From Natrinema sp. CBA1119 (GTDB lineage Archaea > Halobacteriota > Halobacteria > Halobacteriales > Natrialbaceae), in assembly GCF_002572525.1 (NCBI RefSeq), contig NZ_PDBS01000001.1, forward strand, positions 3,968,001-4,032,000: a DNA stretch of 64,000 nucleotides, given 5' to 3'. How positions within the stretch are numbered: position 1 is the first letter of the stretch; the number at the start of each line of letters is the position of its first letter. Both the position numbers and the translations under genes were made by a program. Shown one piece after another: positions 26,914 to 36,222 of the stretch. The notes beneath the pieces are model-generated. The model made no database searches, was not told the origin of the DNA, and saw nothing but the letters and a program-made list of their open reading frames with translations.

Positions 26914-28257
26914 ATGGACCGATCGTCGGGCGAGGGCCGACTGGCTGGTGAGACCGAGTCGGCGGATGGTGCCGTCGAACTCGTCAGCCGGAGCCGCGAC
27001 CTGGGGAGTGTTTCCGTCAGTTCGATCCTTGACGGAAACGCAGACTCACGCATTCAGTGGGCCGATCCCGACGGTCTCGAACTCGTCGGTCGAGGTGTCG
27101 CCGTTCGGTTTACCGCGGACGGTACCGACAGATTCGATCGAATTCGATCGCAGGCGAGCCGAGCGTTCGACCGGCTCACACACGACGGGCCCGCGGCGGC
27201 CCGACCGCGAGCGATTGGCGGCTTTTCGTTTCACGACGGCCACGAGCCGGCTGCCCCCTGGGCCGGCTTCGACGCGGCCTCGTTCGTCGTTCCGCAGATC
27301 CTCGTGACCCGCACCGACGACAGGACGTGGTTGACAGCCGTCGGAAGCCGAGCGGACGAGGCCGAGGACCGCCTCGAGCGCTGGCACGACCGCCTGTCGG
27401 CGCTGTCGACGACGCGACCGAGCGCTTCGCCACCCGGCGTCGCGGGAACGCGGCGCACTACCTCGCCGGCGGAGTGGACCGATCAGGTCGAAACCGTTCT
27501 CAAACGAATCGCTGCGGGACGGCTCGCGAAAGTCGTCCTCGCGCAGGCCCTTTGGGTCGACCTCGAGGGGCCGATCGACGTTCCCGCGACGCTCGAGCTG
27601 CTGGGACGCCAGTACCCCAACTGTTACCGATTTCTGGTCGCTCACGATGTCGGCGATACGTTCTTCGGTGCACCGCCGGAACGACTCGTTTCGAAACGCG
27701 GCGACCGCGTCGAGACGGAGGCGCTGGCCGGCTCGGTCCCCCGAGGTGAGACGCCGGCCGAAGACGAGACACACGTCGAACGGATGCGGGCCGACGCGAA
27801 GTTCCAGCACGAGCACGGGCTCGTCGTCGACGCGATCCGCGAACAGCTCGCTCCGTTCGCACGGGATCTCACCGTCCGCGAACAGACGATTCGCCGGTTG
27901 GCGACCATTCAACACCTGCAGACGCCGATCGAGGCGACGCTCGAGGGCGATCGTCACGTCCTCGAGATCGTCGAGGCGCTTCATCCGACGCCTGCGGTCG
28001 GCGGCGTCCCGCCCGACGCGGCCTGGGAGACGATCCGCGACGCGGAGCCGTTCGATCGGGGCTGGTACGCCGCGCCGGTCGGCTGGTTCGACGCCGACGG
28101 CGACGGCGAGTTCGCGGTGGCGCTTCGCTCCGGCGTCGCGAGCGACGAGACGGTGACGCTGTTCGCGGGGAACGGAATCGTCGCCGACAGCGATCCCGGC
28201 GACGAGTGGGACGAAGTACAGCTGAAGTTCCGGCCGATCCTCGACGAATTACAGTAG
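26914..28257 (+). CDS. menF: MenF: isochorismate synthase
   Basis: First enzyme of menaquinone synthesis, converting chorismate to isochorismate. About 447 residues. Seen: the chorismate-binding domain with LAKVVLAQALWVDL, FFGAPPERLVSKRGDRVETEALAGS, the PRGETPAEDE loop, and C-terminal HPTPAVGGVP with a Mg-binding Glu region. ATG 26914 is used; GTGs at 26905 and 26908 are in frame. Only 11 bases separate it from menD, so they form an operon. Confidence 0.93.
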   Translation: MDRSSGEGRLAGETESADGAVELVSRSRDLGSVSVSSILDGNADSRIQWADPDGLELVGRGVAVRFTADGTDRFDRIRSQASRAFDRLTHDGPAAARPRAIGGFSFHDGHEPAAPWAGFDAASFVVPQILVTRTDDRTWLTAVGSRADEAEDRLERWHDRLSALSTTRPSASPPGVAGTRRTTSPAEWTDQVETVLKRIAAGRLAKVVLAQALWVDLEGPIDVPATLELLGRQYPNCYRFLVAHDVGDTFFGAPPERLVSKRGDRVETEALAGSVPRGETPAEDETHVERMRADAKFQHEHGLVVDAIREQLAPFARDLTVREQTIRRLATIQHLQTPIEATLEGDRHVLEIVEALHPTPAVGGVPPDAAWETIRDAEPFDRGWYAAPVGWFDADGDGEFAVALRSGVASDETVTLFAGNGIVADSDPGDEWDEVQLKFRPILDELQ

Positions 28258-28268
28258 TACCTGATCCA

Positions 28269-30137
28269 ATGACCGCACCCAACCGCGCGACCCTCTGGGG
28301 TCGCGTCCTCGCCGACGAACTCGCAAAGAGCGGCCTCGAGGCCGTCTGTCTCGCGCCCGGCAGCCGATCGACGCCGCTGACGGTCGCCGTCGCCGAGCAC
28401 TCCGAGATCGACGTCTACTCGCACCTCGACGAGCGCGCCGCGGCCTACTTCGCGCTCGGCCGCGCACGGCGCACCGGCGAGCCGACGGCGCTGGTCTGTA
28501 CCTCCGGGACGGCCGCGGCGAACTTCCACCCCGCGGTGATGGAGGCCGATCGGGCCCGCGTCCCGCTGCTGGTTCTGACGGCAGACCGGCCGCCCGAACT
28601 GCGCGACAGCGGGGCGAATCAGACCGTCGATCAGGTCAAACTCTACGGCGACGCGGTCCGCTGGGACGCTGAACTACCAGCACCTGAGGCCGACGAGCGA
28701 AAAGGGCGTAGCCTCCGAACGACCGCAGCGCGGGCGCTGGCCGAAACGAGCGGCGTCGAGCCCGGGCCGGTCCACCTCAACTGTCCGTTCCGAAAGCCTC
28801 TCGAGCCGATCGACGTGCCCGGTGACGTCCCCGAGTCGTTCACCGAGACGCTGGCCGGAAGGGGACGGGACGGGCCGTTCGTCGAAACGACCGGCGGGAC
28901 GCGAGCGCTCGCGGACGACGACCACCGACGGCTGCTGGATGCGCTCGAGGCGGCCGACCGGCCGCTGTTCGTCGCGGGACCCGCCGATCCGGCGGCTCTC
29001 GCCGACCTCGAGCCCGCAGCCGTCACCGAACTCGCCGACCGGCTCGGCGCACCGATACTCGCGGATCCGCTCTCGGGGCTTCGGTTCGGCCCGCACGTCG
29101 GGTCGGCGGGCGGGGAGAACAGCGAGGGATCGCGCTCGATCTACGGGGGCTACGACGCCTACGTCGACGAACTGCCGTCGCCGGATGCGGTCCTCCGGTT
29201 CGGGGCCTCTCCGACGTCGAAACCCCTCCGACACTGGCTCCGGGATGCCGACGCCCGGCAGTTCCTGATCGATCCCGCAGGTGCGTGGCGCGAGGCGACG
29301 TTCACCGCGACGGACCTGCTGGCGGCCGATCCCGGGGCCGTCATCGACGGGCTGCTCGAGGCGATCGCGGAGAACGAACGCGCCGAGGGCGAGCACACCG
29401 ATTCGACGACGAGCGCGACGGTCGACCGCGACTGGCGCACCCGGTTCGATGCGGCCGAACGACGCCACTGGGAGGTCCGAGACGGGGCGCTCACGGCGGG
29501 TGCGCTCGAGTCGGAGCCGTTCGAGGGCGCGATCCTCGCAGCCGTCTTTTCGAACGCGCCGGACCCGGCGACGGTGTTCGTCTCGAACAGCATGCCGATC
29601 CGGGACGCCGACCGGTTCGGCCGGCCGCGAGCGGCCGACCTGACGGTGCTCGGCAACCGCGGTGCGAGCGGGATCGACGGGATCACGAGCACGGCGCTCG
29701 GGGCCGGCAGCGCGACCGACGACCCGCTCGTGCTCGTCACCGGCGACCTCGCCTTCTACCACGATTCGAACGGGCTGCTCGCCGTCGATCGCTGCGACGT
29801 GGACGCGACGATCGTGCTGCTGGACAACGACGGCGGCGGTATCTTCCACAAACTCCCGATCGAGGAGTTCGATCCCCCCTTCACGCAGCAGTTCAAAACG
29901 CCCCACGGCCTCGAGTTCGACGCGCTCGGGGAAACGTACGGTCTCGAGTTCGAGCGCGTGGCTCCCGCGGACTTCGCGGCCGCCTACCGCCGATCGCTCG
30001 AGGCCGCGGGCACGCAAGTCCTCGCCATCGAATTCGATTCCGAAACGAACCACCGGCGACGCGACGCGCTCGAAGAACGAGTTACGGAGGGGGTCGCGAG
30101 CGCGCTCGAGGACGATGCTGTCGGCAGTTCGGACTGA
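28269..30137 (+). CDS. menD: MenD: SEPHCHC synthase
   Basis: Thiamine-diphosphate enzyme joining isochorismate and 2-oxoglutarate to make 2-succinyl-5-enolpyruvyl-6-hydroxy-3-cyclohexene-1-carboxylate. 622 residues. Seen: GLEAVCLAPGSRSTPLTVA, VCTSGTAAANFHPAVMEA, the ThDP-binding segment GDLAFYHDSNGLL with LDNDGGGIFHKLPI. Start ATG 28269; the longer frame upstream is the shadow of menF. The rest of the pathway follows after an interruption. Confidence 0.95.
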   Translation: MTAPNRATLWGRVLADELAKSGLEAVCLAPGSRSTPLTVAVAEHSEIDVYSHLDERAAAYFALGRARRTGEPTALVCTSGTAAANFHPAVMEADRARVPLLVLTADRPPELRDSGANQTVDQVKLYGDAVRWDAELPAPEADERKGRSLRTTAARALAETSGVEPGPVHLNCPFRKPLEPIDVPGDVPESFTETLAGRGRDGPFVETTGGTRALADDDHRRLLDALEAADRPLFVAGPADPAALADLEPAAVTELADRLGAPILADPLSGLRFGPHVGSAGGENSEGSRSIYGGYDAYVDELPSPDAVLRFGASPTSKPLRHWLRDADARQFLIDPAGAWREATFTATDLLAADPGAVIDGLLEAIAENERAEGEHTDSTTSATVDRDWRTRFDAAERRHWEVRDGALTAGALESEPFEGAILAAVFSNAPDPATVFVSNSMPIRDADRFGRPRAADLTVLGNRGASGIDGITSTALGAGSATDDPLVLVTGDLAFYHDSNGLLAVDRCDVDATIVLLDNDGGGIFHKLPIEEFDPPFTQQFKTPHGLEFDALGETYGLEFERVAPADFAAAYRRSLEAAGTQVLAIEFDSETNHRRRDALEERVTEGVASALEDDAVGSSD

Positions 30138-30177
30138 TTTGGACTTCGAGGCTCGTTCTCGACTAGTGAACCGGCAT

Positions 30178-30351
30178 GCGGTGGCGCGCGCTGGGCCGCG
30201 GCGAACGGAGGCGAGGCGTGAACGAAGTGAGCGCCTCGGAACGCGAACGGTGACCGCAGGGAACCGTGAGCCGTGTGAGCCGCGGTATAACGCCGTGCGA
30301 GGGATGAGCGAGTGAAACGAGCGAATCGGCTGGGGAGGGTGTGGAAATCCC
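30178..30351 (-). repeat. Dispersed intergenic repeat, copy 2 (inverted)
   Basis: Reverse complement carries the same core as 20345-20409 (from GGGATTTCCACACCCTCC to TCGCTCATCCCTCGCAC, with a shorter middle) and the GCGCGCGCCACCGC block at 30180-30193. Between them lie runs such as GCTCACTTCGTTCACGCC. It fills the gap between menD and the convergent dnaJ-domain gene. Confidence 0.65.
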
Positions 30352-30467
30352 CTGTGCCCACGGTAGCAGAACACTTGCTTCTCCTATCGCCGAATCAAGA
30401 TCGATCTCGTCCGTGTCTCTGACAGAGTATATTTGGAAGATTCACGCGTACAGTTCAATATCGGTTT

Positions 30468-31451
30468 TCAGGGTCGGAGGGCCCACCAGAGGGCGACGGC
30501 GTAGCCGAACGGGACCCAGGCGAATCCGAGCGCCAGCAAGCCGAGAAGGGAGAGCGGATCGACCAGCGAAAACCCCACCATCCCGGCCGGAAAGAGGACG
30601 CTCCAGACGCCGAACGTTATCATCGCGACTCGAGGCGTCGTGAGCAGGTAGCCGATCAACAGGAGCGTGCACGCGGCGACGGTCACGTTCACCGGCAGTG
30701 AAAACAACGGCGTCAGACTCGCAACGACGAGCATCGGGTAGAGGAACGCAATTGATCCCACCGTAACCGCCGTCGTTCCATCGATCGGTTGCCCCTCCCA
30801 CTCGAGATCGACCGCGCCGTCCCAGTCGTGGACGGCGTAGCGGAACCCGCTCCCACCGTCGCCGTCGGCGTCCGCCGCGTCCCCGGGACCCGCCGTCGAT
30901 CCCGAATTCGGACTCCCGTTCGGATGCGATCGGTCGCCGTCGAAGGGCCAGTCGCCCGTCGCTCGTCGCTTTTTCCGTCGGCGTTGCCGATTGCTCCGCT
31001 GACGCGCGTGATGGGTCCCCGCTCGAGCGCCGCCGTCGCCGTCGGTCCCGCTTCGGGTCCGCCGGTTCGTTCTGGCCCCGCTCGAGCGACCCGATTTCCG
31101 TCGGCCAGCCGCAGTCGCGCCGCCGTTGTCGGTCGCGGAACCGACCGTGTCCGTGCCGCTCGAGTCGGCTGCCCCGTTCGCATGATCGCCGCCGCTCGGG
31201 GGTTCCCCACCGGCGGGCCCCCGCGCGAGACCGACGTAGGCGTCGTGGCCGAGCCGATCGTAGCGTGCGCGCTCCGCGCCGTCCGTGAGCACCGACTTCG
31301 CTGTCGTGACCCGCTGGAACCGCTCGGCCGCATCGGGGTCGTCGGAGTGATCCGGATGCGTCTCGAGGACGCGCTCTCGGTAGGCCGACTCGATCTCGTC
31401 TCGAGTGGCATCGGACCCGACCTCGAGCACCTCGTAGTACGACTCGCCCAT
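30468..31451 (-). CDS. J-domain protein with C-terminal membrane segments
   Basis: Protein of 327 residues. Residues 1-70 are a J domain (YYEVLEVGSDATRDEIESAYRER) with the HPD motif in LETHPDHSDD. Residues 75-200 are a Gly/Ser/Arg-rich, low-complexity linker. The C-terminal part (about 230-327) holds three or four membrane helices, for example IAFLYPMLVVASLTPLFSL. It probably recruits DnaK to the membrane. The tnpB element ends within 28 bases of the start codon, so the native promoter has been displaced. Confidence 0.85.
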   Translation of the reverse strand: MGESYYEVLEVGSDATRDEIESAYRERVLETHPDHSDDPDAAERFQRVTTAKSVLTDGAERARYDRLGHDAYVGLARGPAGGEPPSGGDHANGAADSSGTDTVGSATDNGGATAAGRRKSGRSSGARTNRRTRSGTDGDGGARAGTHHARQRSNRQRRRKKRRATGDWPFDGDRSHPNGSPNSGSTAGPGDAADADGDGGSGFRYAVHDWDGAVDLEWEGQPIDGTTAVTVGSIAFLYPMLVVASLTPLFSLPVNVTVAACTLLLIGYLLTTPRVAMITFGVWSVLFPAGMVGFSLVDPLSLLGLLALGFAWVPFGYAVALWWALRP

Positions 31452-31459
31452 CGCGTGAG

Positions 31460-32858
31460 CGCTTCGGCGGCCGGGTGAACTACCCCACCCTACTCAGCCG
31501 CTGGTGCGGCTTCGTTGAGGGTGGGGCTTCCTGTTTCGATGACGCGCTTTGCAGACACCGAATGGGTGTCCGGAGGGAGCGCAGTCTCCACAGGCGTGTC
31601 TTCGGGCCACCCAGCCCTAGTTCAGAAAAGCCGCGCTTGAGGACGTTCATCGCCGCGTTCGCGTCCCGATCACACTCGAGCCCACACGACGGACAAGAGT
31701 GTTCTCGAACCCAGATGGGTTTCGCCGTCTCCACATTACACTTCGCGCACTCCTTCGTCGTTCCTGGTGCTTCCACCTGAACGACGTGACAGCCGTACAA
31801 GTCTGCCTTGTATTCGAGGAGCGTGATGAACTGACGCCACGCCGCGTCCTGCTTGTTCCGAGCGTTCTGTGACTGCTCCAACATCCCCTTCACGTCCAAG
31901 TCCTCGACGAACACAGCATCGTACTCGCGGACGAGCCACGTCGTGATTTTGTGCTGGTAGTCCAGCACCTTTCGACGGATGTGCCGCTTGACCGTCGCCA
32001 CTTCTCGGCGTTGCTTCTCGTAGTTGTTCGACCCCTTCTCCTTCCGCGACAACTTCCGTTGCTCGTGGCGGAGGCGGTCGTACTCGTCTTCGAGGTCGAT
32101 CCAGTCCACGATCTTGCCGTCGCTAGTGTGAATGTAGTTCTGGATGCCGAGGTCAACGCCGACGCTGTTGCTCGCATCGAGCGAATCAACCGGGGGTTTC
32201 TCGGGAAGGTCGGCCTCGTCGGTTTCGAGGCCGAAGGAGACGAACCAGTCGCTAGTTGACTCTTTCTTGACCGTGACTTCTTTGATGTCGGCTTCGTCGG
32301 GGATTTCGCGGTGGTAGCGGATCGGGATGTCGCCGATTTTAGAGAGCCAGAGCGTCGCGCGTCGGCCACTCGTGTTTTTGAGTTCGAAGCCAGACTGCGA
32401 GTACGTCATACTCTGGAACTCCTGTGGTGACTTCCACTTGAGCTTCCCGACCTTGCGCCCGTTTTGTTTCTGCTCGGAGAGTCCGTTGAGGTTCTGGTAG
32501 AACCGAGTGACGGTTCGTTGCAGTGCTTTGGAGTTAACCTCCGCGAAGACGGGGAATTCGTCTTTCCAGTCGGTGAGTCGGTAGTGGTGTTTGTACGCGG
32601 AACCGATGTCATCAACGTCCACGTTCTCGTATTCGTAGAGAGTGTAGTTGTACGCTTGGCGATGAATGTCGATGTGAGAGTCCAGTCCAGCCGCTACCTT
32701 TTGTGTCGGGTATGCGGGATAGCGGTGACTGTACTCCATCGCTATCCCCTGATTAGAGATGTGTTCACTTAATGGCTTGTACTGTCGTGCGGCGATTCAT
32801 CCCCTCCCTACTCGCTCGCAATACTCGCTCCTTGAGGAAGGGGCATTCTCGCCTCAAT
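31460..32858 (-). mobile_element. IS200/IS605-type element carrying only tnpB (approximate ends)
   Basis: The element contains tnpB but no tnpA. On its 5' side (32791-32853) is an imperfect hairpin: GGCGATTCATCCCCTCCC pairs with GGAAGGGGCATTCTCGCC, of the subterminal kind found in this family. The 3' end lies just after the tnpB stop (GGGTGGGGTAGTTCAC). Exact ends are not determined. It sits between menD/dnaJ and menB. No target-site duplication is expected for this family. Confidence 0.7.
31480..32739 (-). CDS. tnpB: TnpB, RNA-guided endonuclease of an IS200/IS605-type element (C-terminus frameshifted)
   Basis: Protein of 419 residues. RuvC catalytic residues are present: D196 in SVGVDLGIQN, E279 in AVFVEDLDV, and the last Asp in CDRDANAAMN (about 357-359). 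The zinc ribbon has C331, C334, C349 and C352. TnpB proteins cut DNA guided by an omega RNA made from the element's 3' end. After about residue 376 the frame is wrong: one extra base near 31610 gives WPEDTPVETALPPD and a tail VIETGSPTLNEAAPAAE ending at 31490-31492, the usual end of haloarchaeal TnpB. The nuclease core is unaffected. Confidence 0.9.
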   Translation of the reverse strand: MEYSHRYPAYPTQKVAAGLDSHIDIHRQAYNYTLYEYENVDVDDIGSAYKHHYRLTDWKDEFPVFAEVNSKALQRTVTRFYQNLNGLSEQKQNGRKVGKLKWKSPQEFQSMTYSQSGFELKNTSGRRATLWLSKIGDIPIRYHREIPDEADIKEVTVKKESTSDWFVSFGLETDEADLPEKPPVDSLDASNSVGVDLGIQNYIHTSDGKIVDWIDLEDEYDRLRHEQRKLSRKEKGSNNYEKQRREVATVKRHIRRKVLDYQHKITTWLVREYDAVFVEDLDVKGMLEQSQNARNKQDAAWRQFITLLEYKADLYGCHVVQVEAPGTTKECAKCNVETAKPIWVREHSCPSCGLECDRDANAAMNVLKRGFSELGLGGPKTRLWRLRSLRTPIRCLQSASSKQEAPPSTKPHQRLSRVG

Positions 32859-33008
32859 TCTGGTAAAAAACCACTCGGGCTAGATGACTGTCACTCGCGA
32901 ACGGTGATCGCGCCGTGACCGCAGCACTCGCTGGCGCGGACATTCGGTCCGCATCCACCAGATAAACTGTATGATGCTATATCAAATCGGTCGAATCGCG
33001 ACGAGAAC

Positions 33009-33015
33009 CTATTTC
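33009..33015 (+). promoter_or_regulatory. TATA-like box of menB
   Basis: CTATTTC lies 27-33 bases before the ATG at 33042, which fits a leaderless transcript. menB therefore does not depend on the menF-menD operon. Confidence 0.35.
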
Positions 33016-33041
33016 ACGTCCCGCACACCACACTCGAGCAA

Positions 33042-33935
33042 ATGGTTTCGGAACTCTTCGACCCCGAGCAGTGGGAGTCGGTCGCGGACCTGAACGACGA
33101 GTTCGAGGACATCACGTACCACCGAGCGATCGACTCCGGAACGGTTCGGATCGCGTTCGACCGACCCGACGTCCGCAACGCCTTTCGACCGGGGACTGTC
33201 GACGAGCTCTACGACGCCTTAGATCACGCCAAGCGCCAGACGGACGTGGGCTGTATCCTCCTGACCGGCAACGGTCCGTCCTCGAAGGACGGCGGCTGGG
33301 CGTTCTGTTCCGGCGGCGACCAGACGATCCGCGGGGAGGACGGCTATCAGTACGAAGGGGACGAGGAACGGGCATCCGAGCAGGGGCGGCTACACATCCT
33401 CGAGGTCCAGCGTCTTATCCGCCACATTCCGAAGGTCGTCGTCTGCGTCGTCCCGGGGTGGGCCGTCGGCGGCGGCCACTCGCTGCACGTCGTCTGCGAT
33501 CTCACGCTCGCGAGCGAGGAACACGCGAAGTTCCTCCAGACCGACCCCGACGTGGCGAGCTACGACGCCGGGTTCGGCTCGGCGTACCTCGCCAAACAGA
33601 TCGGCCAGAAGAAGGCCCGCGAGGTGTTCTTCCTCGGGAAGACCTACGATGCCGAGGAAGCCGCGGAGATGGGCATGGTCAACGAAGCGGTGCCACACGA
33701 GGAACTCGAGGCGACCGCACTCGAGTGGGGCGAGCGCATCAATTCCAAGAGCCCGACGGCGATGCGGATGCTCAAGTACGCCTTTAACATGACCGACGAC
33801 GGAATGGTCGGCCAGCAGGTCTTCGCGGGCGAGGCCACGCGGCTGGGCTACATGACCGACGAGGCGGCGGAGGGACGGGACGCCTTCGTCGAGGGTCGTG
33901 ACCCCGATTTCGACGACTACCCGTGGCACTACTGA
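33042..33935 (+). CDS. menB: MenB: 1,4-dihydroxy-2-naphthoyl-CoA synthase
   Basis: Crotonase-family enzyme that closes the naphthoate ring of o-succinylbenzoyl-CoA. 297 residues. Seen: ITYHRAIDSGTVRIAFDRPDVRNAFRP, FCSGGDQTIRG, VPGWAVGGGHSLHVVCDLTLAS, and the family-specific PDVASYDAGFGSAYLAK. Followed by a lipoprotein gene and then menA, menC, menE on the same strand. Confidence 0.95.
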   Translation: MVSELFDPEQWESVADLNDEFEDITYHRAIDSGTVRIAFDRPDVRNAFRPGTVDELYDALDHAKRQTDVGCILLTGNGPSSKDGGWAFCSGGDQTIRGEDGYQYEGDEERASEQGRLHILEVQRLIRHIPKVVVCVVPGWAVGGGHSLHVVCDLTLASEEHAKFLQTDPDVASYDAGFGSAYLAKQIGQKKAREVFFLGKTYDAEEAAEMGMVNEAVPHEELEATALEWGERINSKSPTAMRMLKYAFNMTDDGMVGQQVFAGEATRLGYMTDEAAEGRDAFVEGRDPDFDDYPWHY

Positions 33936-33981
33936 GCGGCCGGGCGCTTGTCTGCCCGCTCCTCGAGTAATTCAACCGGCT

Positions 33982-35205
33982 ATGAATCGACGAACGTACC
34001 TCCGGCGGGCGGCCGTCCTCCCGGCTGCGCTCACCGTTGCTGGCTGTACAGCGCCGGGTATCGGAACGGACGAGGGTAACGAGAGCAGCGACGACCGCGA
34101 AACCGAAGCCGAACGCGACGGCGACGACGCCGCGGGAGCCGCGCCGATTCCGATGATCGAGGACCCGCCGGACGCGGTCTATCTCCCCGGCCACCGGAAA
34201 TCGATGCGGGTCCTCGAGCCGGTGCGAGCCGGCGACTACGCACTGTCACCGTTGCTCACGTATCCCCATCCGTTCTGGCTCGTCAGTGGCACTGATCGCC
34301 AGCTCGTCGAACCCGACGGCAGCCGCGGGGTCCACCTGATGATCGTCGTCTGGGACTCGGCGACGGAGCGCGTGCTTCCCGTCGACGGCACGCCCCTCGT
34401 GACGATCGACGGCGAGGACGACTGGCGGCGACGATCGTCGCTGTGGCCGATGCTCTCCCAGGAGATGGGGCTCCACGTCGGGGACACCGTCTCCCTCCCG
34501 AGCGATGGCACCTACGCCGTCAGGGTCGAACTGCCGCCCGTCTCGATGCGGCGAACCGGTGCGTTCGCGGGACGCTTCGGCGAGACCGAGACGGCGACGT
34601 TCGAATTTACCTATGACGACGCATTCCGCCAGGAGGTCGTCGACGGCATCGACCTCCTCGAGCGAGAGCGCTGGGGTGACCAGGGCGCGCTCGAACCCAT
34701 GACCGACGATAGCGACGGAGAAACGGAGGGAATGCACTCCGAAATTCCGTACTCCGCGCTGCCGCCCGCCGACGACTACCCCGGAACCCAGTTGCTCGAG
34801 ACGGACGCGGACCCCGGGACGGACTCGGGCGACGAGGGACCGATGAGCGGCGATGCGGCGTTCGTCGCCACGCTGCTCGAGTCCGGTTCGCGGCTGGCCG
34901 ACGGCGACGACCGATACCTGCTCGTCTCGCCGCGGACGCCGTACAACCGCGTGCCGCTCGCGAACATGTCGCTGCGCGCTGGGGTCGAACGGGACGGAGA
35001 ACCAGCCGTCGAGGAGCCGCTCGAGTTCACGCAAACGCTCGATAGCGAGTTCGGGTTCCACTACGGAGTGTCCCTCGCGGACGCGCGACCGGGCGATTCG
35101 GTACCGATCACGGTCGAATCACCGCCGCAAACGGCGCGACACCAGGGATACGAGACCGCGTTCGTCGAGATGGAGCCACTCGAGCTGGTGGTTCCCGAGC
35201 CGTAA
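33982..35205 (+). CDS. Tat/lipobox lipoprotein, possible iron-related (Tp34-like) protein
   Basis: Protein of 407 residues. The signal peptide MNRRTYLRRAAVLPAALTVAGC has a twin-Arg and a lipobox Cys, so it is anchored outside the membrane. An acidic linker follows. The domain at about 60-200 (VHLMIVVWDSATERVLPVD, LHVGDTVSLPSDGTYAVRVELPP, AGRFGETETATFEFTY) reminds me of periplasmic Tp34/P19 iron-transport proteins, and haloarchaeal relatives are listed as DUF7350; this is tentative. A second related beta domain follows. Its place inside the men genes is unexplained. Confidence 0.65.
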   Translation: MNRRTYLRRAAVLPAALTVAGCTAPGIGTDEGNESSDDRETEAERDGDDAAGAAPIPMIEDPPDAVYLPGHRKSMRVLEPVRAGDYALSPLLTYPHPFWLVSGTDRQLVEPDGSRGVHLMIVVWDSATERVLPVDGTPLVTIDGEDDWRRRSSLWPMLSQEMGLHVGDTVSLPSDGTYAVRVELPPVSMRRTGAFAGRFGETETATFEFTYDDAFRQEVVDGIDLLERERWGDQGALEPMTDDSDGETEGMHSEIPYSALPPADDYPGTQLLETDADPGTDSGDEGPMSGDAAFVATLLESGSRLADGDDRYLLVSPRTPYNRVPLANMSLRAGVERDGEPAVEEPLEFTQTLDSEFGFHYGVSLADARPGDSVPITVESPPQTARHQGYETAFVEMEPLELVVPEP

Positions 35206-35278
35206 TTTCACTGTCGATAGGGCATCGGTCGGCTCGCAATGCCAACGTTGACACTCTCTCGAGTGGGACACTCGATTA

Positions 35279-36222
35279 ATGAGTTCGGCCGAGGTCGAGA
35301 TATCACGGACGAAGGCGTGGCTGATGGCGGCCCGCCCCCAGACCTTGCCCGCGGCTGCGGCCCCGATCATCGTGGGGACGGGGCTGGCAGCCGACGAGGG
35401 GGTGTTCGCGCTGGTGCCGGCAGTGATGGCGTTCGTCGGATCGGCGTTGATACAGATTGGAACGAATTTCGCCAACGACTACTACGACGCGGTCAAGGGT
35501 GCCGACACAGAGGATCGCGAGGGCTTCACCCGCGTAACCCAGTCGGGGCTCATCTCGCCCGAGCAGGTAAAGCTCGCGACCGTCGTGACGTTCGGGCTGG
35601 CGATCCTCACCGGGACCTACCTCGTCTACGTCGGCGGGCTTCCGATCCTCGTGATCGGGCTCGCGAGCGTCTTCTGTGGCTGGGCCTACACCGGCGGCCC
35701 CTACCCGCTGGGCTATCACGGACTGGGCGACCTCTTCGTGTTCGTCTTCTTCGGCCTCGTCGCCGTGACCGGGACCTACTACGTCCAGGCCGCGGCCGTC
35801 CTCGCGGAGCCGCTGGCGACGACGATCCCCGACGGAACGATACCGCTCGAAGCCGTCGTGGCGAGCCTGCCCGTCGCCGGGATTTCGACCGCCATCCTCG
35901 TCGTGAACAACGTCCGCGATCTGGAGACAGACGCCGAGACCGGCAAACGGACGCTCGCAGTCCGGCTCGGCTACCGGTGGAGCCGCCTCGAGTACGTCGC
36001 CATGCTCGCGCTCGCCTACGTCGTCCCGGTCTGGTTCTGGCTCGCAGCCGGCTTCGGCCCCGGCGTGTTGCTCCCGCTCGTCACGCTGCCCTACGCCGCG
36101 ATGGTCGCCCGAACCGTCTGTACGCGAACCGACGGCGAGGCGCTCAATCCGGCACTCGAGGGGACCGGCAAACTGCTCGCGATGTACGCGATCTGTTTCG
36201 CGGGGGGCTGGTGGTCCTATGA
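35279..36222 (+). CDS. menA: MenA: 1,4-dihydroxy-2-naphthoate polyprenyltransferase (3' end frameshifted)
   Basis: UbiA-type membrane prenyltransferase attaching the isoprenoid tail. Seen: [19 protein letters not shown], the Asp motif [11 protein letters not shown], a second Asp motif in [23 protein letters not shown], and seven to nine helices. The open frame does not stop; it runs 660 bases through menC in the wrong frame as an Arg-rich tail. With one G added to the GGGGGG run at 36212-36217 the protein ends GLVVL at TGA 36220-36222, overlapping menC's ATG (36219), which is the normal layout. I therefore place the end there. Confidence 0.85.

Noticed and set aside
26905-30137. Possible additional start codons fusing menF and menD
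   Set aside because: The menD frame upstream of 28269 overlaps the conserved C-terminus of MenF; normal MenD proteins begin near MTAPNRATLWGR.
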